Position numbers and translations under genes: made by a program. The notes under the pieces were generated by a model, which saw only the letters and a list, made by a program, of their open reading frames with translations, was not told where the DNA came from and ran no database searches. A DNA stretch of 64,000 nucleotides from Streptomyces sp. NBS 14/10 (lineage in GTDB: Bacteria > Actinomycetota > Actinomycetes > Streptomycetales > Streptomycetaceae): contig NZ_NCSM01000057.1 in NCBI RefSeq assembly GCF_002224125.1, positions 69,899 through 133,898 of the forward strand, read 5' to 3'. Shown one piece after another: positions 1-8,587 of this stretch. Position 1 is the stretch's first letter; each line of letters opens with the position of its first letter.

Positions 1-1
1 C

Positions 2-955
2 GCCGAACTGCTCGGCATGGAGGCCGCGGCCTTCTTCCCCACCGGCACCATGGCCCAGCAGATCGCGCTGCGCTGCTGGGCGGGGCGCACCGGCAATGCG
101 GCCGTGGCCGTGCATCCGCTCTCACATCTGGAGGTGCATGAGCGCGACGCCTGTCTGACGGTGAGCGGGCTGCGCGCGGTACACCCGACGAGCGAGCCGC
201 GGCTGCCCACGGCCGACGAGGTCCGGGAGCTGGACGAGCCCTTCGGGACGCTCGCCCTGGAGCTTCCGCTGCGCGACACGGGCTTCGCGCTGCCCACCTG
301 GGACGAACTGACCGCCGTGGTGGAGGCCGCGCGGGAGCGGGAGGCGGTGGTCCACTTCGACGGGGCGAGGCTGTGGGAGTGCACCGCGCACTTCGGGCGC
401 GAGCTGTCGGAGATCGCCGCCCTCGCGGACTCGGTGTACGTGTCGTTCTACAAGTCGCTGGACGGCATTTCGGGGGCCGCGCTGGCCGGGCCCGAGGCGC
501 TGGTGGCGGAGGCCAAGGCGTGGCGGCACCGGTACGGCGGGCAGGTATTCCAGCAGTGGCCCGCGGCGCTGGCCGCGCTGGCCGGCCTGGACCGCGAGCT
601 GCCCCGGCTGCCGTCGTACGTGGCGCACGCCCAGGTCGTGGCGCGGGCGCTGGACGAGGCGTTCACGGCCGCCGGGGTGCCCTGGTTCCGGGTGCATCCG
701 CACCAGCCGCACATCCATCGGTTCCAGGTGTGGCTGCCGTATCCGGCGGCTGACCTGGACGAGGCGGGGCTGCGGCTGGCGGAGGAGACCCGGACGACGC
801 TGTTCGGCCGGTGGTGGGAGTCGGGGCCGCCTGGCCTGGCCATGACCGAGGTGACGGTCGCCTCATCCGCACTGGAGTGGACGGCGGACGATGTCGCAGC
901 CGCCGTCGCCGCCTTCCTGAAGCGGCTTCCGGAGGGTGACCGGGCGGTCGGCTGA
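2..955 (+). CDS. Threonine aldolase / beta-eliminating lyase family protein (5' partial)
   Basis: The frame is open from base 2, so the N-terminus lies outside the window. The 318 visible residues look like a fold-type I PLP enzyme of the low-specificity threonine aldolase/beta-eliminating lyase family. Near the visible start is 'FFPTGTMAQQ'. The PLP-binding Asp is in 'HFDGARLWE', and the Schiff-base Lys should be the K of 'SFYKSLDGISGAAL'. Such enzymes cleave beta-hydroxy amino acids to glycine plus an aldehyde. The Asp-Gly-Ala-Arg and Lys motifs support the family; the substrate is inferred only. The last ~90 bp overlap the 3' end of a convergent small gene. Confidence 0.85.
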   Translation, partial: AELLGMEAAAFFPTGTMAQQIALRCWAGRTGNAAVAVHPLSHLEVHERDACLTVSGLRAVHPTSEPRLPTADEVRELDEPFGTLALELPLRDTGFALPTWDELTAVVEAAREREAVVHFDGARLWECTAHFGRELSEIAALADSVYVSFYKSLDGISGAALAGPEALVAEAKAWRHRYGGQVFQQWPAALAALAGLDRELPRLPSYVAHAQVVARALDEAFTAAGVPWFRVHPHQPHIHRFQVWLPYPAADLDEAGLRLAEETRTTLFGRWWESGPPGLAMTEVTVASSALEWTADDVAAAVAAFLKRLPEGDRAVG

Positions 956-1252
956 GCCGGTCGCCGCCGCGCCCGCCGCCGGGCGCCGGGCGAAGAGGGC
1001 GGCCAGCCGGGCACGTACGGTCAGCCGGGGGCGTACGGCCTGCCAGGTGTGTACGGCCTGCCGGGTACGTACGGTCAGCCGGGCCGCCCGGCTCTCGCGC
1101 GCCGGGCGCTCCTCGGCCACCGCGCGGAGGTCGCCGTACCGGCTCAGCTCTCGGATGGTGCGCCAGTCGCCGGGGCGGGGCGCGGGCGGGGCGGGTTCGC
1201 CGCGCCGGGCGGCGCGGTACAGGTCCAGTGCGTACTGCTCGGTGAGGCTCAT
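863..1252 (-). CDS. Conserved hypothetical small protein (Streptomyces type)
   Basis: 129 residues beginning 'MSLTEQYALDLYRAARRG', then 'PRPGDWRTIRELSRYGDLRAV'. I recognise this N-terminal pattern from small streptomycete proteins of unknown function, and it is the best coding signal in this interval. The C-terminal half is low-complexity, with the repeat 'TVRTRQAV.TWQAVRPRLTVR' encoded by imperfect ~18 bp repeats (about 1011-1085), so the true C-terminus may be a degenerated extension. It overlaps the convergent lyase gene by ~93 bp. No function can be assigned. Confidence 0.6.
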   Translation of the reverse strand: MSLTEQYALDLYRAARRGEPAPPAPRPGDWRTIRELSRYGDLRAVAEERPARESRAARLTVRTRQAVHTWQAVRPRLTVRARLAALFARRPAAGAAATGSADRPVTLRKPLQEGGDGGCDIVRRPLQCG

Positions 1253-1352
1253 GGCACGAGGCTGCGCCCGCCCCCCGCCGCTGGTCGTCCCGATTGACGA
1301 TCGCCGTCAAACGAGGTCGAAGGCCGTCGGTGCGGACCGCACCATAGGAGCC

Positions 1353-2447
1353 ATGGCCAGCGTCATCGACATCACCGGGCTGCCGTCCGAACGCATCGTC
1401 TTCACCCCCTCCCCGCTCGCCGAGCTGGGCGCCGCGCTGCATGTGCTGTCCGAGCCCGGCCACCACCCGGGGCTGCACGGCTGGGCCACCGCCACGGCCG
1501 CGGGCCTCAAGCCCGACCTCGCCGACCGGCTCCACGAGGCGGACTTCCTGTGGCGCTCCTCCCGCTCCGATCTGCTGCTGCCCGCCGAGCCCGGGGCGAC
1601 GCTCGCTGAGGAGCTGGACGCGCTGGACCGGATCGACGACGAGAGGTTCGTGGCGGCCGCCTTCGAGATCACCTGCTCCCTCACCTCGTACGCCCTTCCC
1701 TCGCCGTCGCCGCTGGTCGACGCGGGCGAGCGGGCGCGGGTACGAGAGCTGGCGGCGGCCCGCGGGCCGAAGCAGGCCGCATTCGTCGACCGGATGCTCG
1801 AGGACCCGGACGGGCTGCGGGTCTGGCTGCGCCGTCTGCTGGAGGACTGCGACCAGGCGTTCTTCGCGGACACCTGGCAGCGGGTGCGGGGCCAGCTGGC
1901 CGCCGACGCCCGCCACAAGGGGGAGCTGCTGCGGCGCAAGGGGCTCGAGGAGGCGCTGGCGGCGACGTCGGCCGCGTTGTCCGTGGTGCCGGGCGGAGGC
2001 GGCGTACGACGTATCCACGTGGACAAGCTCGCCGGGGGTGAGACGACGGCGGTCGGCCAGGGGCTCACCTTCGTCCCGACCGCCTTCGGCTGGCCGCATC
2101 TGCTCGTGCTGTACGCGCCCGGCTGGCCCCCGGTGATCCAGTACCCGGTCGCGGCCCCGGAGCTGCCGCAGCCCGCCGCGCTGGAGCTCGTCCAGCGCCG
2201 GATGGACGCGCTGGCCCACCCGATGCGGATGCGCATGTGCCTCAGCCTCGCCCGAGGCCCGCACACCACCGGCGAGCTGGCCGAGAGGTGCGGCATCAGC
2301 CCGCCGGAGGTCTCCCGCCATATCGCCGTCATGAAGAAGGCGGGGCTGCTGACCACCCGCCGCCGCGGCCGGTATGTGCTGCATCAGCTGGAGCTGACGG
2401 CGGTGGCGCGGCTGGGCAGCGACTTCCTGGAGAGCGTTCTGCGGTAG
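1353..2447 (+). CDS. ArsR-type transcriptional regulator with DUF5937-like N-terminal domain
   Basis: 364 residues. Start chosen at the ATG preceded by 'ATAGGAGCC'; the frame is open further upstream, but that stretch reads as out-of-frame noise. A long N-terminal domain ('ERIVFTPSPLAELGAALHVLSEPGHHPGLHGW') is typical of DUF5937 regulators. The C-terminal ~80 residues form a winged helix: 'MDALAHPMRMRMCLSLARG', 'TTGELAERCGISPPEVSRHIAVMKKAGLL' and wing 'TTRRRGRYVLHQL'. Probably a DNA-binding repressor; the ligand is unknown and no metal-site cysteines are evident. The stop codon lies in the first unit of a triple 21-bp tandem repeat. Confidence 0.85.
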   Translation: MASVIDITGLPSERIVFTPSPLAELGAALHVLSEPGHHPGLHGWATATAAGLKPDLADRLHEADFLWRSSRSDLLLPAEPGATLAEELDALDRIDDERFVAAAFEITCSLTSYALPSPSPLVDAGERARVRELAAARGPKQAAFVDRMLEDPDGLRVWLRRLLEDCDQAFFADTWQRVRGQLAADARHKGELLRRKGLEEALAATSAALSVVPGGGGVRRIHVDKLAGGETTAVGQGLTFVPTAFGWPHLLVLYAPGWPPVIQYPVAAPELPQPAALELVQRRMDALAHPMRMRMCLSLARGPHTTGELAERCGISPPEVSRHIAVMKKAGLLTTRRRGRYVLHQLELTAVARLGSDFLESVLR

Positions 2448-2489
2448 CTGGAGAGCGTTCTGAGGTAGCTGGAGAGCGTTCTGAGGTAG
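2427..2489. repeat. Three tandem 21-bp units spanning the regulator's stop codon
   Basis: Units at 2427-2447, 2448-2468 and 2469-2489, each of the form CTGGAGAGCGTTCTG(A/C)GGTAG. The first unit contains the real stop (TAG, 2445-2447). Because 21 is a multiple of three, each copy carries another in-frame TAG. Units 2 and 3 are identical; unit 1 differs at one base. Confidence 0.97.
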
Positions 2490-2514
2490 CGGGGCCCGGC
2501 AGGGGGAACCGGGG

Positions 2515-3213
2515 CTAGAGCCGGGAGCCGCCGCCCGGGCCCTGGGCGCGTACCAGCCCCGACTCGTACGCCATCACCACCACCTGCACCCGGTCGCGCA
2601 GCTCCAGCTTGGTGAGGATGCGGCCCACATGGGTCTTCACGGTCGCCTCGGAGAGCACCAGGCGCGCCGCTATCTCGCCGTTCGACAGCCCCTGCGCGAC
2701 CAGCAGCATGACCTCGCGTTCGCGGTCGGTCAGCCGCTCCAGCTCGGGGCGGGCTCCGCCGGGCCCGGTGCCGCCGGCCGCGCCCGGCAGCATCGGCGCG
2801 AAGCGGTCCAGCAGCCGGCGGGTGGTGCTGGGGGCGACGACCGCGTCGCCGCTGTGCACGGCGCGGATGGCGGCGAGCAGTTCGCCGGGCGGCACGTCCT
2901 TGAGCATGAAGCCGCCCGCTCCGGCCTTGAGCGCCGAGAACGCGTACTCGTCGAGGTCGAAGGTGGTCAGGATGAGCACCTTGGGCGCGTCCTCCTGCGC
3001 GCAGATGCGGCGGGTGGCCTCCACCCCGTCGAGCCTGGGCATCCGGACGTCCATGAGGACGACGTCCACCTCTGCGGTGCGCAGCACCTCCAGGGCCTCC
3101 GCGCCGTCGCCCGCCTCGGCGACGACCTCCATGTCGGGCTGGGCCGCGAGCACCATCCGGAAGCCGGTGCGCAGCAGCACTTGGTCGTCGACGAGCATGA
3201 CGCGGATCGGCAT
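2515..3213 (-). CDS. NarL/FixJ-family response regulator
   Basis: 232 residues. Receiver domain residues ~1-120 with acidic pair Asp9/Asp10, phospho-acceptor Asp55 ('VVLMDVRMPRLDG') and Lys105 ('GFMLKD'). C-terminal LuxR-type HTH ~165-220 ('LTDREREVMLLVAQGLSNGEIAARLVLSEATVKTHV'). It lies downstream of, and on the same strand as, the DesK-type kinase, which is its presumed phosphodonor; 202 bp separate them. The target genes cannot be read from the sequence. Confidence 0.95.
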   Translation of the reverse strand: MPIRVMLVDDQVLLRTGFRMVLAAQPDMEVVAEAGDGAEALEVLRTAEVDVVLMDVRMPRLDGVEATRRICAQEDAPKVLILTTFDLDEYAFSALKAGAGGFMLKDVPPGELLAAIRAVHSGDAVVAPSTTRRLLDRFAPMLPGAAGGTGPGGARPELERLTDREREVMLLVAQGLSNGEIAARLVLSEATVKTHVGRILTKLELRDRVQVVVMAYESGLVRAQGPGGGSRL

Positions 3214-3293
3214 CCGGTCGGGTCCCTTCCCTCAGCCCCTCAGAGAGCGTTTTCTCAGTGAGCGGGTCATGGTGTGCGTGGTGACACTACCGA

Positions 3294-3419
3294 TCGGCGC
3301 TGATCGGCACGGATCGGCATTGATCGGCCGCACGGCCGATCACGGGCCCAGCAGCGAGGCCCATCAGCAGGGCCCATCAGCACGGTCCATCAGCGGGCCC
3401 ATCAGACACAGCCCATCAG
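3294..3419. repeat. Short repeat clusters between kinase and response regulator genes, including kinase stop
   Basis: Two clusters. Around 3294-3333 four ~10-bp GATCGGC units follow one another. From 3355 to 3419 there are five 12-14 bp units ending in CCATCAG (3355-3367, 3368-3380, 3381-3393, 3394-3405, 3406-3419). On the minus strand each reads CTGATGG, and the kinase stop codon (TGA, complement of 3416-3418) is the TGA of the first unit. Confidence 0.9.
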
Positions 3420-4660
3420 CGGGGCCGCTCGGCCGACCGGCTGAGCGGCAGCAGCGCGCTGATGCGGAAGCCGCCGCCCGGCCGTGGGCCCGCGTCGAGG
3501 GTGCCCCCCACCATGCCGACCCGCTCCCGCATCCCGATCAGGCCGTGCCCCTGGCCGTCCGCGCCGCCGTCCTCGTACATCTCCTGCCGCGCGCCCCGCC
3601 CGTCGTCCTCGACGAGGAGGCCGAGCCCGTCGTCGAAGTAGGTCAGGCGCACACTGGCGCCGACGTCCGGGCCGCCGTGCTTACGGGTGTTGGTAAGCGC
3701 TTCCTGCACGATGCGGTAGGCGGTCAGCTCGACGCCGCTGGGCAGCGGGCGCGGACTGCCCACGATCTTGAAGTCCACGGGCAGCCCGGCGCCGCGCACC
3801 TGCTCCACGAGGTCGTCTATCTGCTCGACGTCCGGCTGCGGGACGTAGTCACTGTCGTCGCTGGGCGCCCCAGAGCGCAGCACGCCCAGCAGCCGCCGCA
3901 TCTCGGCGAGCGCCTGGCGGCCGGTGCCCGAGATCGTCTCCAGGGCCTGCCTGGCCTGATCGGGGGCGGCGTCCATGACATACGCGGCGCCGTCGGCCTG
4001 GACCACCATCACCGACACGTTGTGCGCGACGACGTCGTGCAGTTCGCGCGCGATCCGCGCCCGCTCGGCGGCCACAGCCACCTTGGCCTGCGCCTCGCGC
4101 TCCTTCTCCAGGCGCGCGGCGCGCTCCTCCAGCTGGGCGTAGTAGGCGCGGCGGGTGCGGATGGAGTCGCCGAGCACCCAGGCCAGGACGAACGGGATGG
4201 TGAGGAAGACCGTGCCGATGGCGGCGCCCCACCATGTCCGTTGCTCCGTCTCCGGGTGATCCGGGCCGGGCCAGCGGAGGGTGGAGACGATCGGCGCGAT
4301 CAGGGCCGCGATGAGCGCGAAGCGGGACGCCCAGCGCTTCCCCTCGGCCGCCACCGTGTAGACGACGACCAGCATCGCGAAGTCGGCGGGGTTCTGCTCG
4401 ACGTTCAGTACGACCTGGGCCACCCCGCACACCGTGACGAGGATCAGCATCTTCTCGGGCGCGCGACGGCGCAGCGCGACGGCGGCGCACAGCGCGAGGA
4501 CGACCGGCACGGCCGCGGCGCGCGGCACCGGGTGCATGGGCGCCTTGACCATCCACAGAAGCGAGAAACCGAAGAGGAGGACGGCCCAGAAGCTGTCCAC
4601 CCCTGTCGGGTGCCTGCGGAGGAAGTCGTAGAGGCGCTGCACGTCACCCAGCGTAGGCAT
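3416..4660 (-). CDS. DesK/NarX-type sensor histidine kinase (HisKA_3)
   Basis: 414 residues. Several hydrophobic segments lie within ~24-165. A coiled linker ('YYAQLEERAARLEKEREAQAKV') leads to the HisKA_3 box 'RARIARELHDVVAHNVSVMVVQADG' with phospho-acceptor His208. The C-terminal HATPase_c has the N box 'QEALTNTRKHGG' and G boxes 'VEDDGRG' and 'GHGLIGMRERVGMVGG'. It should phosphorylate the NarL-type regulator encoded downstream. No large extracytoplasmic sensor is visible, so the stimulus is probably perceived within the membrane. Confidence 0.95.
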   Translation of the reverse strand: MPTLGDVQRLYDFLRRHPTGVDSFWAVLLFGFSLLWMVKAPMHPVPRAAAVPVVLALCAAVALRRRAPEKMLILVTVCGVAQVVLNVEQNPADFAMLVVVYTVAAEGKRWASRFALIAALIAPIVSTLRWPGPDHPETEQRTWWGAAIGTVFLTIPFVLAWVLGDSIRTRRAYYAQLEERAARLEKEREAQAKVAVAAERARIARELHDVVAHNVSVMVVQADGAAYVMDAAPDQARQALETISGTGRQALAEMRRLLGVLRSGAPSDDSDYVPQPDVEQIDDLVEQVRGAGLPVDFKIVGSPRPLPSGVELTAYRIVQEALTNTRKHGGPDVGASVRLTYFDDGLGLLVEDDGRGARQEMYEDGGADGQGHGLIGMRERVGMVGGTLDAGPRPGGGFRISALLPLSRSAERPR

Positions 4661-4751
4661 GGTGGATACGTCCAGGGGTCAGCCGGACGGGCGATCCGTG
4701 AGCCGCCGCCCTACGACCCAAGGTGGATACGGCTCCGCTTAGCGTAGGCGT

Positions 4752-5972
4752 GTGGCGACTGAGACACGGGAATGGCTGGGGTGGCGTGACGCCGCCGAAC
4801 ACGCCCTCTACGGACCGGAAGGTTTCTTTCGGCGTACGGAAGGACCGGCCGGGCATTTCCGTACATCGGTGCACGCCTCGCCCCGGTACGCGGCGGCGGT
4901 CGCCGAGCTGCTGGCGCGGGTGGACCGGGCGCTGGGCCACCCTGACGAGCTGGCCTTGGTGGATGTCGGCGCGGGGCGGGGCGAGTTGCTGACGGGTGTG
5001 CTGGCGTGCGCGGCGGGGGTGGCCGAGGGGCAGGGCTCCGGGCTGGCTGAGCGGCTGCGCCCGTACGCCGTGGAGCGGGCGGCGCGCCCGCCCGGCCTCG
5101 ATCCCCGGATCACCTGGCTCGGGGACCTCGGTGAGCTGCCGCGCGACGGCCGCGACGGCCGCGACGGCTTCGACGGCTTCGACGGGCTCGACGGGCTCCT
5201 CTTCGCCAACGAATGGCTCGACAACGTCCCCGTCGACGTGGCGGAGACCGACGCGGACGGCGCCTGGCGCCGGGTCCTGGTCGCCCCCGAGGACGGCGCC
5301 GAACGGCTGGGCGAGCCGGTGAGCGGCGCGGACGCGGACTGGCTGGCGCGCTGGTGGCCGTCGGCGGGGGACTCGGCGGACGAGCCGGGGCTGCGGGCGG
5401 AGATCGGCCGGCCGCGGGACGAGGCGTGGGCGGAGGCGGTACGCGCCCTGCGGTCGGGGCTCGCGGTCGCCGTGGACTACGCGCACGAGCGCGGGGCGCG
5501 GCCCCCGTTCGGGACGCTGACCGGCTTCCGCGAGGGGCGTGAGGTGCGGCCCGTACCGGACGGCTCCTGCGATCTGACCGCCCATGTGGCGCTCGACGCG
5601 TGCGCGGCGGCGGGCGAGGCGGCCCTGCGGGGAGCGGCGACCCTACGGGGCGAGGCGACCCTGCGGCGGATGGCGGATCCCACGCACGAGGATCACTCGC
5701 CCGCGGATCCCTCGCTCGCCCCCGTCACCCTCCCCCAGCGCGACGCGCTACGCGCCCTCGGCGTCGAGGGGCGGCGGCCACCGCTGGCGCTGGCCACCGC
5801 CGACCCGGCGGCGTACGTACGCGCGCTGAGCGCGGCGGGCGAGGCGGCGGAGCTGCTGGACCCGGCGGGGCTCGGCGGCTTCACCTGGCTGCTGCAGCCG
5901 ACGGTCGCGGTGTGCGGCGGGCTGCTGGGGCCGGGGCGGCCGGGCGGGGAGACGGCGGCTGAGAGACGCTGA
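4752..5972 (+). CDS. SAM-dependent methyltransferase, MidA/NDUFAF7 (COG1565) family
   Basis: 406 residues from GTG. N-terminus '[44 protein letters not shown]' is the family's characteristic opening. The SAM motif I is '[14 protein letters not shown]', followed by '[15 protein letters not shown]', the post-I acidic/N-E-W-L-D region of COG1565. The mitochondrial member NDUFAF7 dimethylates an arginine of complex I subunit NDUFS2. The next gene encodes an NDUFS2 homologue, which suggests a matching role here; this is inference. Internal [18 protein letters not shown] repeats and a C-terminal Ala/Arg-rich region are low-complexity insertions. It shares its strand and probably its transcript with nuoD2. 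Confidence 0.85.
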   Translation: MATETREWLGWRDAAEHALYGPEGFFRRTEGPAGHFRTSVHASPRYAAAVAELLARVDRALGHPDELALVDVGAGRGELLTGVLACAAGVAEGQGSGLAERLRPYAVERAARPPGLDPRITWLGDLGELPRDGRDGRDGFDGFDGLDGLLFANEWLDNVPVDVAETDADGAWRRVLVAPEDGAERLGEPVSGADADWLARWWPSAGDSADEPGLRAEIGRPRDEAWAEAVRALRSGLAVAVDYAHERGARPPFGTLTGFREGREVRPVPDGSCDLTAHVALDACAAAGEAALRGAATLRGEATLRRMADPTHEDHSPADPSLAPVTLPQRDALRALGVEGRRPPLALATADPAAYVRALSAAGEAAELLDPAGLGGFTWLLQPTVAVCGGLLGPGRPGGETAAERR

Positions 5973-6058
5973 GAGACCGGGCTCATGACGGAGGCCGCAA
6001 CATCCGAGCGGCCGGACCCAGGAAACAGCCCGGCTGAGAGACTGGGCTCATGACGGAG
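5968..6058. repeat. 26-bp direct duplication of the nuoD2 start region
   Basis: The block at 6033-6058, which holds the nuoD2 ribosome-binding region and its ATGACGGAG start, is almost exactly repeated at 5968-5993 (one C/T difference). The upstream copy begins at the methyltransferase stop and carries its own ATG at 5985. The spacing is 65 bp, so the two ATGs are in different frames. Confidence 0.95.
5985..6053 (+). CDS. Possible 22-codon upstream ORF overlapping nuoD2 start (ATGA)
   Basis: From the duplicated ATG at 5985 a 22-residue frame ([20 protein letters not shown], then GS) runs to TGA at 6051-6053, overlapping the nuoD2 ATG at 6050 in the arrangement ATGA. Its initiation region is a near-copy of that of nuoD2. 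It may act as a translationally coupled leader or may be a by-product of the duplication. There is no homology to lean on. Confidence 0.35.
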   Translation: MTEAATSERPDPGNSPAERLGS

Positions 6059-7192
6059 ACGACAGTCGGCATCGGCGGTGCCGCCGAGAGCACGGACATG
6101 GTGCTCAACATCGGCCCGCAGCACCCGTCCACCCACGGCGTGCTGCGGCTGCGCCTCGTCCTGGACGGGGAGCGGATCCAGAGCGCCGAGCCGGTGATCG
6201 GGTATATGCACCGCGGCGCGGAGAAGCTGTTCGAGGCGCGGGACTACCGCCAGATCATCATGCTCGCCAACCGCCACGACTGGCTCTCCGCCTTCTCCAA
6301 CGAGCTGGGCGTCGTCCTCGCCGTCGAGCGGATGCTGGGCATGGAGGTGCCCGAGCGCGCCGTATGGACCCGCACCCTGCTGGCCGAGCTGAACCGGGTG
6401 CTCAACCACCTGATGTTCCTGGGGTCCTATCCTCTGGAGCTGGGCGGCATCACGCCGATCTTCTACGCGTTCCGCGAGCGCGAGGACCTTCAGCACGTCA
6501 TGGAGGAGGTCTCCGGCGGCCGGATGCACTACATGTTCAACCGGGTGGGCGGCCTCAAGGAGGACCTTCCGGCGGGCTGGCTCGGCCGGGCCCGCCAGGC
6601 GGTGGCCGAGGTCCGCTCGCGCATGGACGTGTACGACCAGCTGGTCCTCGGCAACGAGATCTTCCGGGGGCGCACCCGCGGGGTGGGCGCGCTGGCGCGC
6701 GAGACGGTGCACGCCTACGGGGTCAGCGGACCCATCGCCCGCGCCTCGGGCGTCGACTTCGACCTGCGGCGCGACGAGCCGTATCTGGCGTACAGGGAGC
6801 TGCGCGACACCCTGAAGGTCGTCGTCCGCGAGGAGGGCGACTGCCTGGCCCGCTTCGAATGCCTGCTGGCGCAGACCCACAACTCCCTGGACCTCGCGGA
6901 CGCCTGCCTGGACCGGATCGCGGAGCTCCCGCCGGGTCCGATCAACCAGCGGCTGCCCAAGGTGCTCAAGGCGCCCGAGGGCCACACCTACGCCTGGACC
7001 GAGAACCCGCTCGGCCTCAACGGCTACTACCTCGTCTCGAAGGGCGAGAAGACGCCGTACCGGCTGAAGCTGCGGTCGGCGTCGTACAACAACATCCAGG
7101 CACTGACCGAGCTGCTGCCGGGCACGCTGGTCGCCGACATGGTGGCCATTCTCGGCTCGCTCTTCTTCGTCGTCGGCGACATCGACAAATAG
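6050..7192 (+). CDS. nuoD2: Orphan NADH-quinone oxidoreductase subunit D (NuoD2)
   Basis: 380 residues of the 49-kDa subunit family (NuoD/NDUFS2), which forms the quinone-site module of complex I. Landmarks: '[23 protein letters not shown]', '[12 protein letters not shown]' (Arg55), '[14 protein letters not shown]', '[17 protein letters not shown]', and C-terminal '[23 protein letters not shown]'. No other nuo gene is nearby, so this is the stand-alone second copy seen in streptomycetes rather than part of the 14-gene operon. Whether it enters complex I or another membrane hydrogenase-like complex cannot be read here. The stop codon is inside a 17-bp tandem duplication. Confidence 0.93.
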   Translation: MTETTVGIGGAAESTDMVLNIGPQHPSTHGVLRLRLVLDGERIQSAEPVIGYMHRGAEKLFEARDYRQIIMLANRHDWLSAFSNELGVVLAVERMLGMEVPERAVWTRTLLAELNRVLNHLMFLGSYPLELGGITPIFYAFREREDLQHVMEEVSGGRMHYMFNRVGGLKEDLPAGWLGRARQAVAEVRSRMDVYDQLVLGNEIFRGRTRGVGALARETVHAYGVSGPIARASGVDFDLRRDEPYLAYRELRDTLKVVVREEGDCLARFECLLAQTHNSLDLADACLDRIAELPPGPINQRLPKVLKAPEGHTYAWTENPLGLNGYYLVSKGEKTPYRLKLRSASYNNIQALTELLPGTLVADMVAILGSLFFVVGDIDK

Positions 7193-7209
7193 GCGACATC
7201 GACAAATAG
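7176..7209. repeat. 17-bp tandem duplication spanning nuoD2 stop
   Basis: GCGACATCGACAAATAG occurs at 7176-7192 and again, identically, at 7193-7209. The first copy includes the nuoD2 stop TAG. Confidence 0.97.
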
Positions 7210-7243
7210 CGGTACGAGGAGCCGACGGGCCGTTACGGCGGCC

Positions 7244-8473
7244 CTACGAGATCGCGCTGCGCAGCTTGGGCATCTCGATGTGCTCGGCCTCGTCGTGCTC
7301 CGTCAGGTCGATGACCTCGCCCACCGCGCCCTTCCCGGCCTCCTCCGCAAGCGTCTCCGCGCCGATCACATCGGCAAGGTCCTCGTCCGACGCCTCCGGG
7401 CGCTCGGCGGACTCGGTCGGCTCTGCGGGCTCGGCCAACTCCGCGGGCTCGACAGGTTCGGCGGGCTCGGCGAGTTCGGCGGGCTCCGGCTCCCGCTTCT
7501 TGGGCTGCTTCTTCTGCGTACCGAAGTAGTCGAAGCCGCCCTCCACTCGGGAGGCGGCCCGGCGCGCCGCGGCGTAGGGCACCACCGCGGAGGCGGCCGT
7601 ACGGGCGTGGGGCCGGGGCTCCCCGGCGCCGGGCGCGGCGGCAGCGGCCGGGTCCTCGCCCGGCTGGTCCGACCGAACCTCGCCCGACCGGTCCTCAACC
7701 AGCCGGTCCTCAACTGATCGGTCCTCAATCAGCCGGTCGTCTGCCGCGCGCTCACCGTCCGCGCGCTCACCGTCCGCCCGTTCGCCCGGTTCACCCTCCG
7801 CGCGCTCTTGGGCGCGCGGCTGGCGCGGGACGCGCTCGCGCTCCTCGCGCTGCCTGCGCGCATTGCGCACCAGGTGACGCAGCGCCTCGTCGGCCCGGGC
7901 GTACGCCTCGGCGGTCGGAGCACCCGCCACGGGGTTGCCGGGGGCGGGGGCGGCGGGGGCCTCGTGGGCCGGGAGCTCGGGGGCCGACGCTTCGGACTCC
8001 AACTCCCTGACCGGAGCCGCGGCCTCCAGCGCCAGCCGGCGGCGGCCCTCCAGGGCCCTGGCCCGCTCCGTTTCGGCCGTGGCGTAGCGGCGCAGCAGCG
8101 AGGCGTGCTCGTTGCGCAGCCGGGCCAGCTCGGCGCGCTTGGCGCGCAGCTTGGTGTTGAGCGCGGTCTGCAGCTCGGCGGTCTTCTCGGCATCCGCTTC
8201 GAGTTCGGCGATCCGATCCTCGTACTTCAGCTCCTGCCGCGCGTTCTCGCTCGCGACCTCGGCGACCCGCCGCCCGGCGGAGCGGTCCCAACTGCGCATC
8301 AGGACGCCACCGACGACCGCGGCGGCTGCCGCGGTCGCCGCCAGGCCACGGATCACGACCGTATCGCCGACCAGCCAGGCACCGGAGGCGCACGCTATTG
8401 ACGCGGCTGCGACCGACAAAGGGGGAAGTAGCCTGTGCAGAGGTGGGGATTGGCGGTGACGTCCACGTGGCAT
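7244..8473 (-). CDS. Membrane-anchored coiled-coil protein of unknown function
   Basis: 409 residues from the ATG of 'MPRGRHRQSPPLHRLLPPLSV'; the frame opens earlier, but that part is Gly/Arg noise. Two hydrophobic segments (about residues 20-35 and 42-60) precede a strongly predicted coiled coil ('ELKYEDRIAELEADAEKTAELQTALNTKLRAKRAELARLRNEHASLLRRYATAE', residues ~80-140). The rest is a disordered Ala/Pro/Glu/Arg tail with short repeats such as 'SVEDRLVEDRSGEVRS' and 'EPAELAEPAEPTES'. The C-terminus is 'LTEHDEAEHIEMPKLRSAIS'. This is a recognisable streptomycete conserved hypothetical; a scaffold or cell-envelope role is only a guess. Confidence 0.8.
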   Translation of the reverse strand: MPRGRHRQSPPLHRLLPPLSVAAASIACASGAWLVGDTVVIRGLAATAAAAAVVGGVLMRSWDRSAGRRVAEVASENARQELKYEDRIAELEADAEKTAELQTALNTKLRAKRAELARLRNEHASLLRRYATAETERARALEGRRRLALEAAAPVRELESEASAPELPAHEAPAAPAPGNPVAGAPTAEAYARADEALRHLVRNARRQREERERVPRQPRAQERAEGEPGERADGERADGERAADDRLIEDRSVEDRLVEDRSGEVRSDQPGEDPAAAAAPGAGEPRPHARTAASAVVPYAAARRAASRVEGGFDYFGTQKKQPKKREPEPAELAEPAEPVEPAELAEPAEPTESAERPEASDEDLADVIGAETLAEEAGKGAVGEVIDLTEHDEAEHIEMPKLRSAIS

Positions 8474-8559
8474 GGCCCGAAACTTACCGTGCGGGCGGCC
8501 CCTATGGGGCCCCGCCCCGCCAAATTCCGCGCCCGATCCGCCTTCAGCCCGGCACTTCA

Positions 8560-8587
8560 CTAGTCCTTCACGAGGCTAGTCCTTCAC
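8560..8587. repeat. Duplicated 12-bp unit spanning the binding-protein stop
   Basis: CTAGTCCTTCAC is present at 8560-8571 and 8576-8587 (16-bp period). On the minus strand the gene ends ...GTGAAGGACTAG and the same 12 bases recur 4 nt later, giving a second TAG. Confidence 0.93.

Noticed and set aside
2609..4747. A 712-codon plus-strand open frame across the two-component genes
   Set aside because: Antisense to clear kinase and regulator domains; translation is low-complexity.
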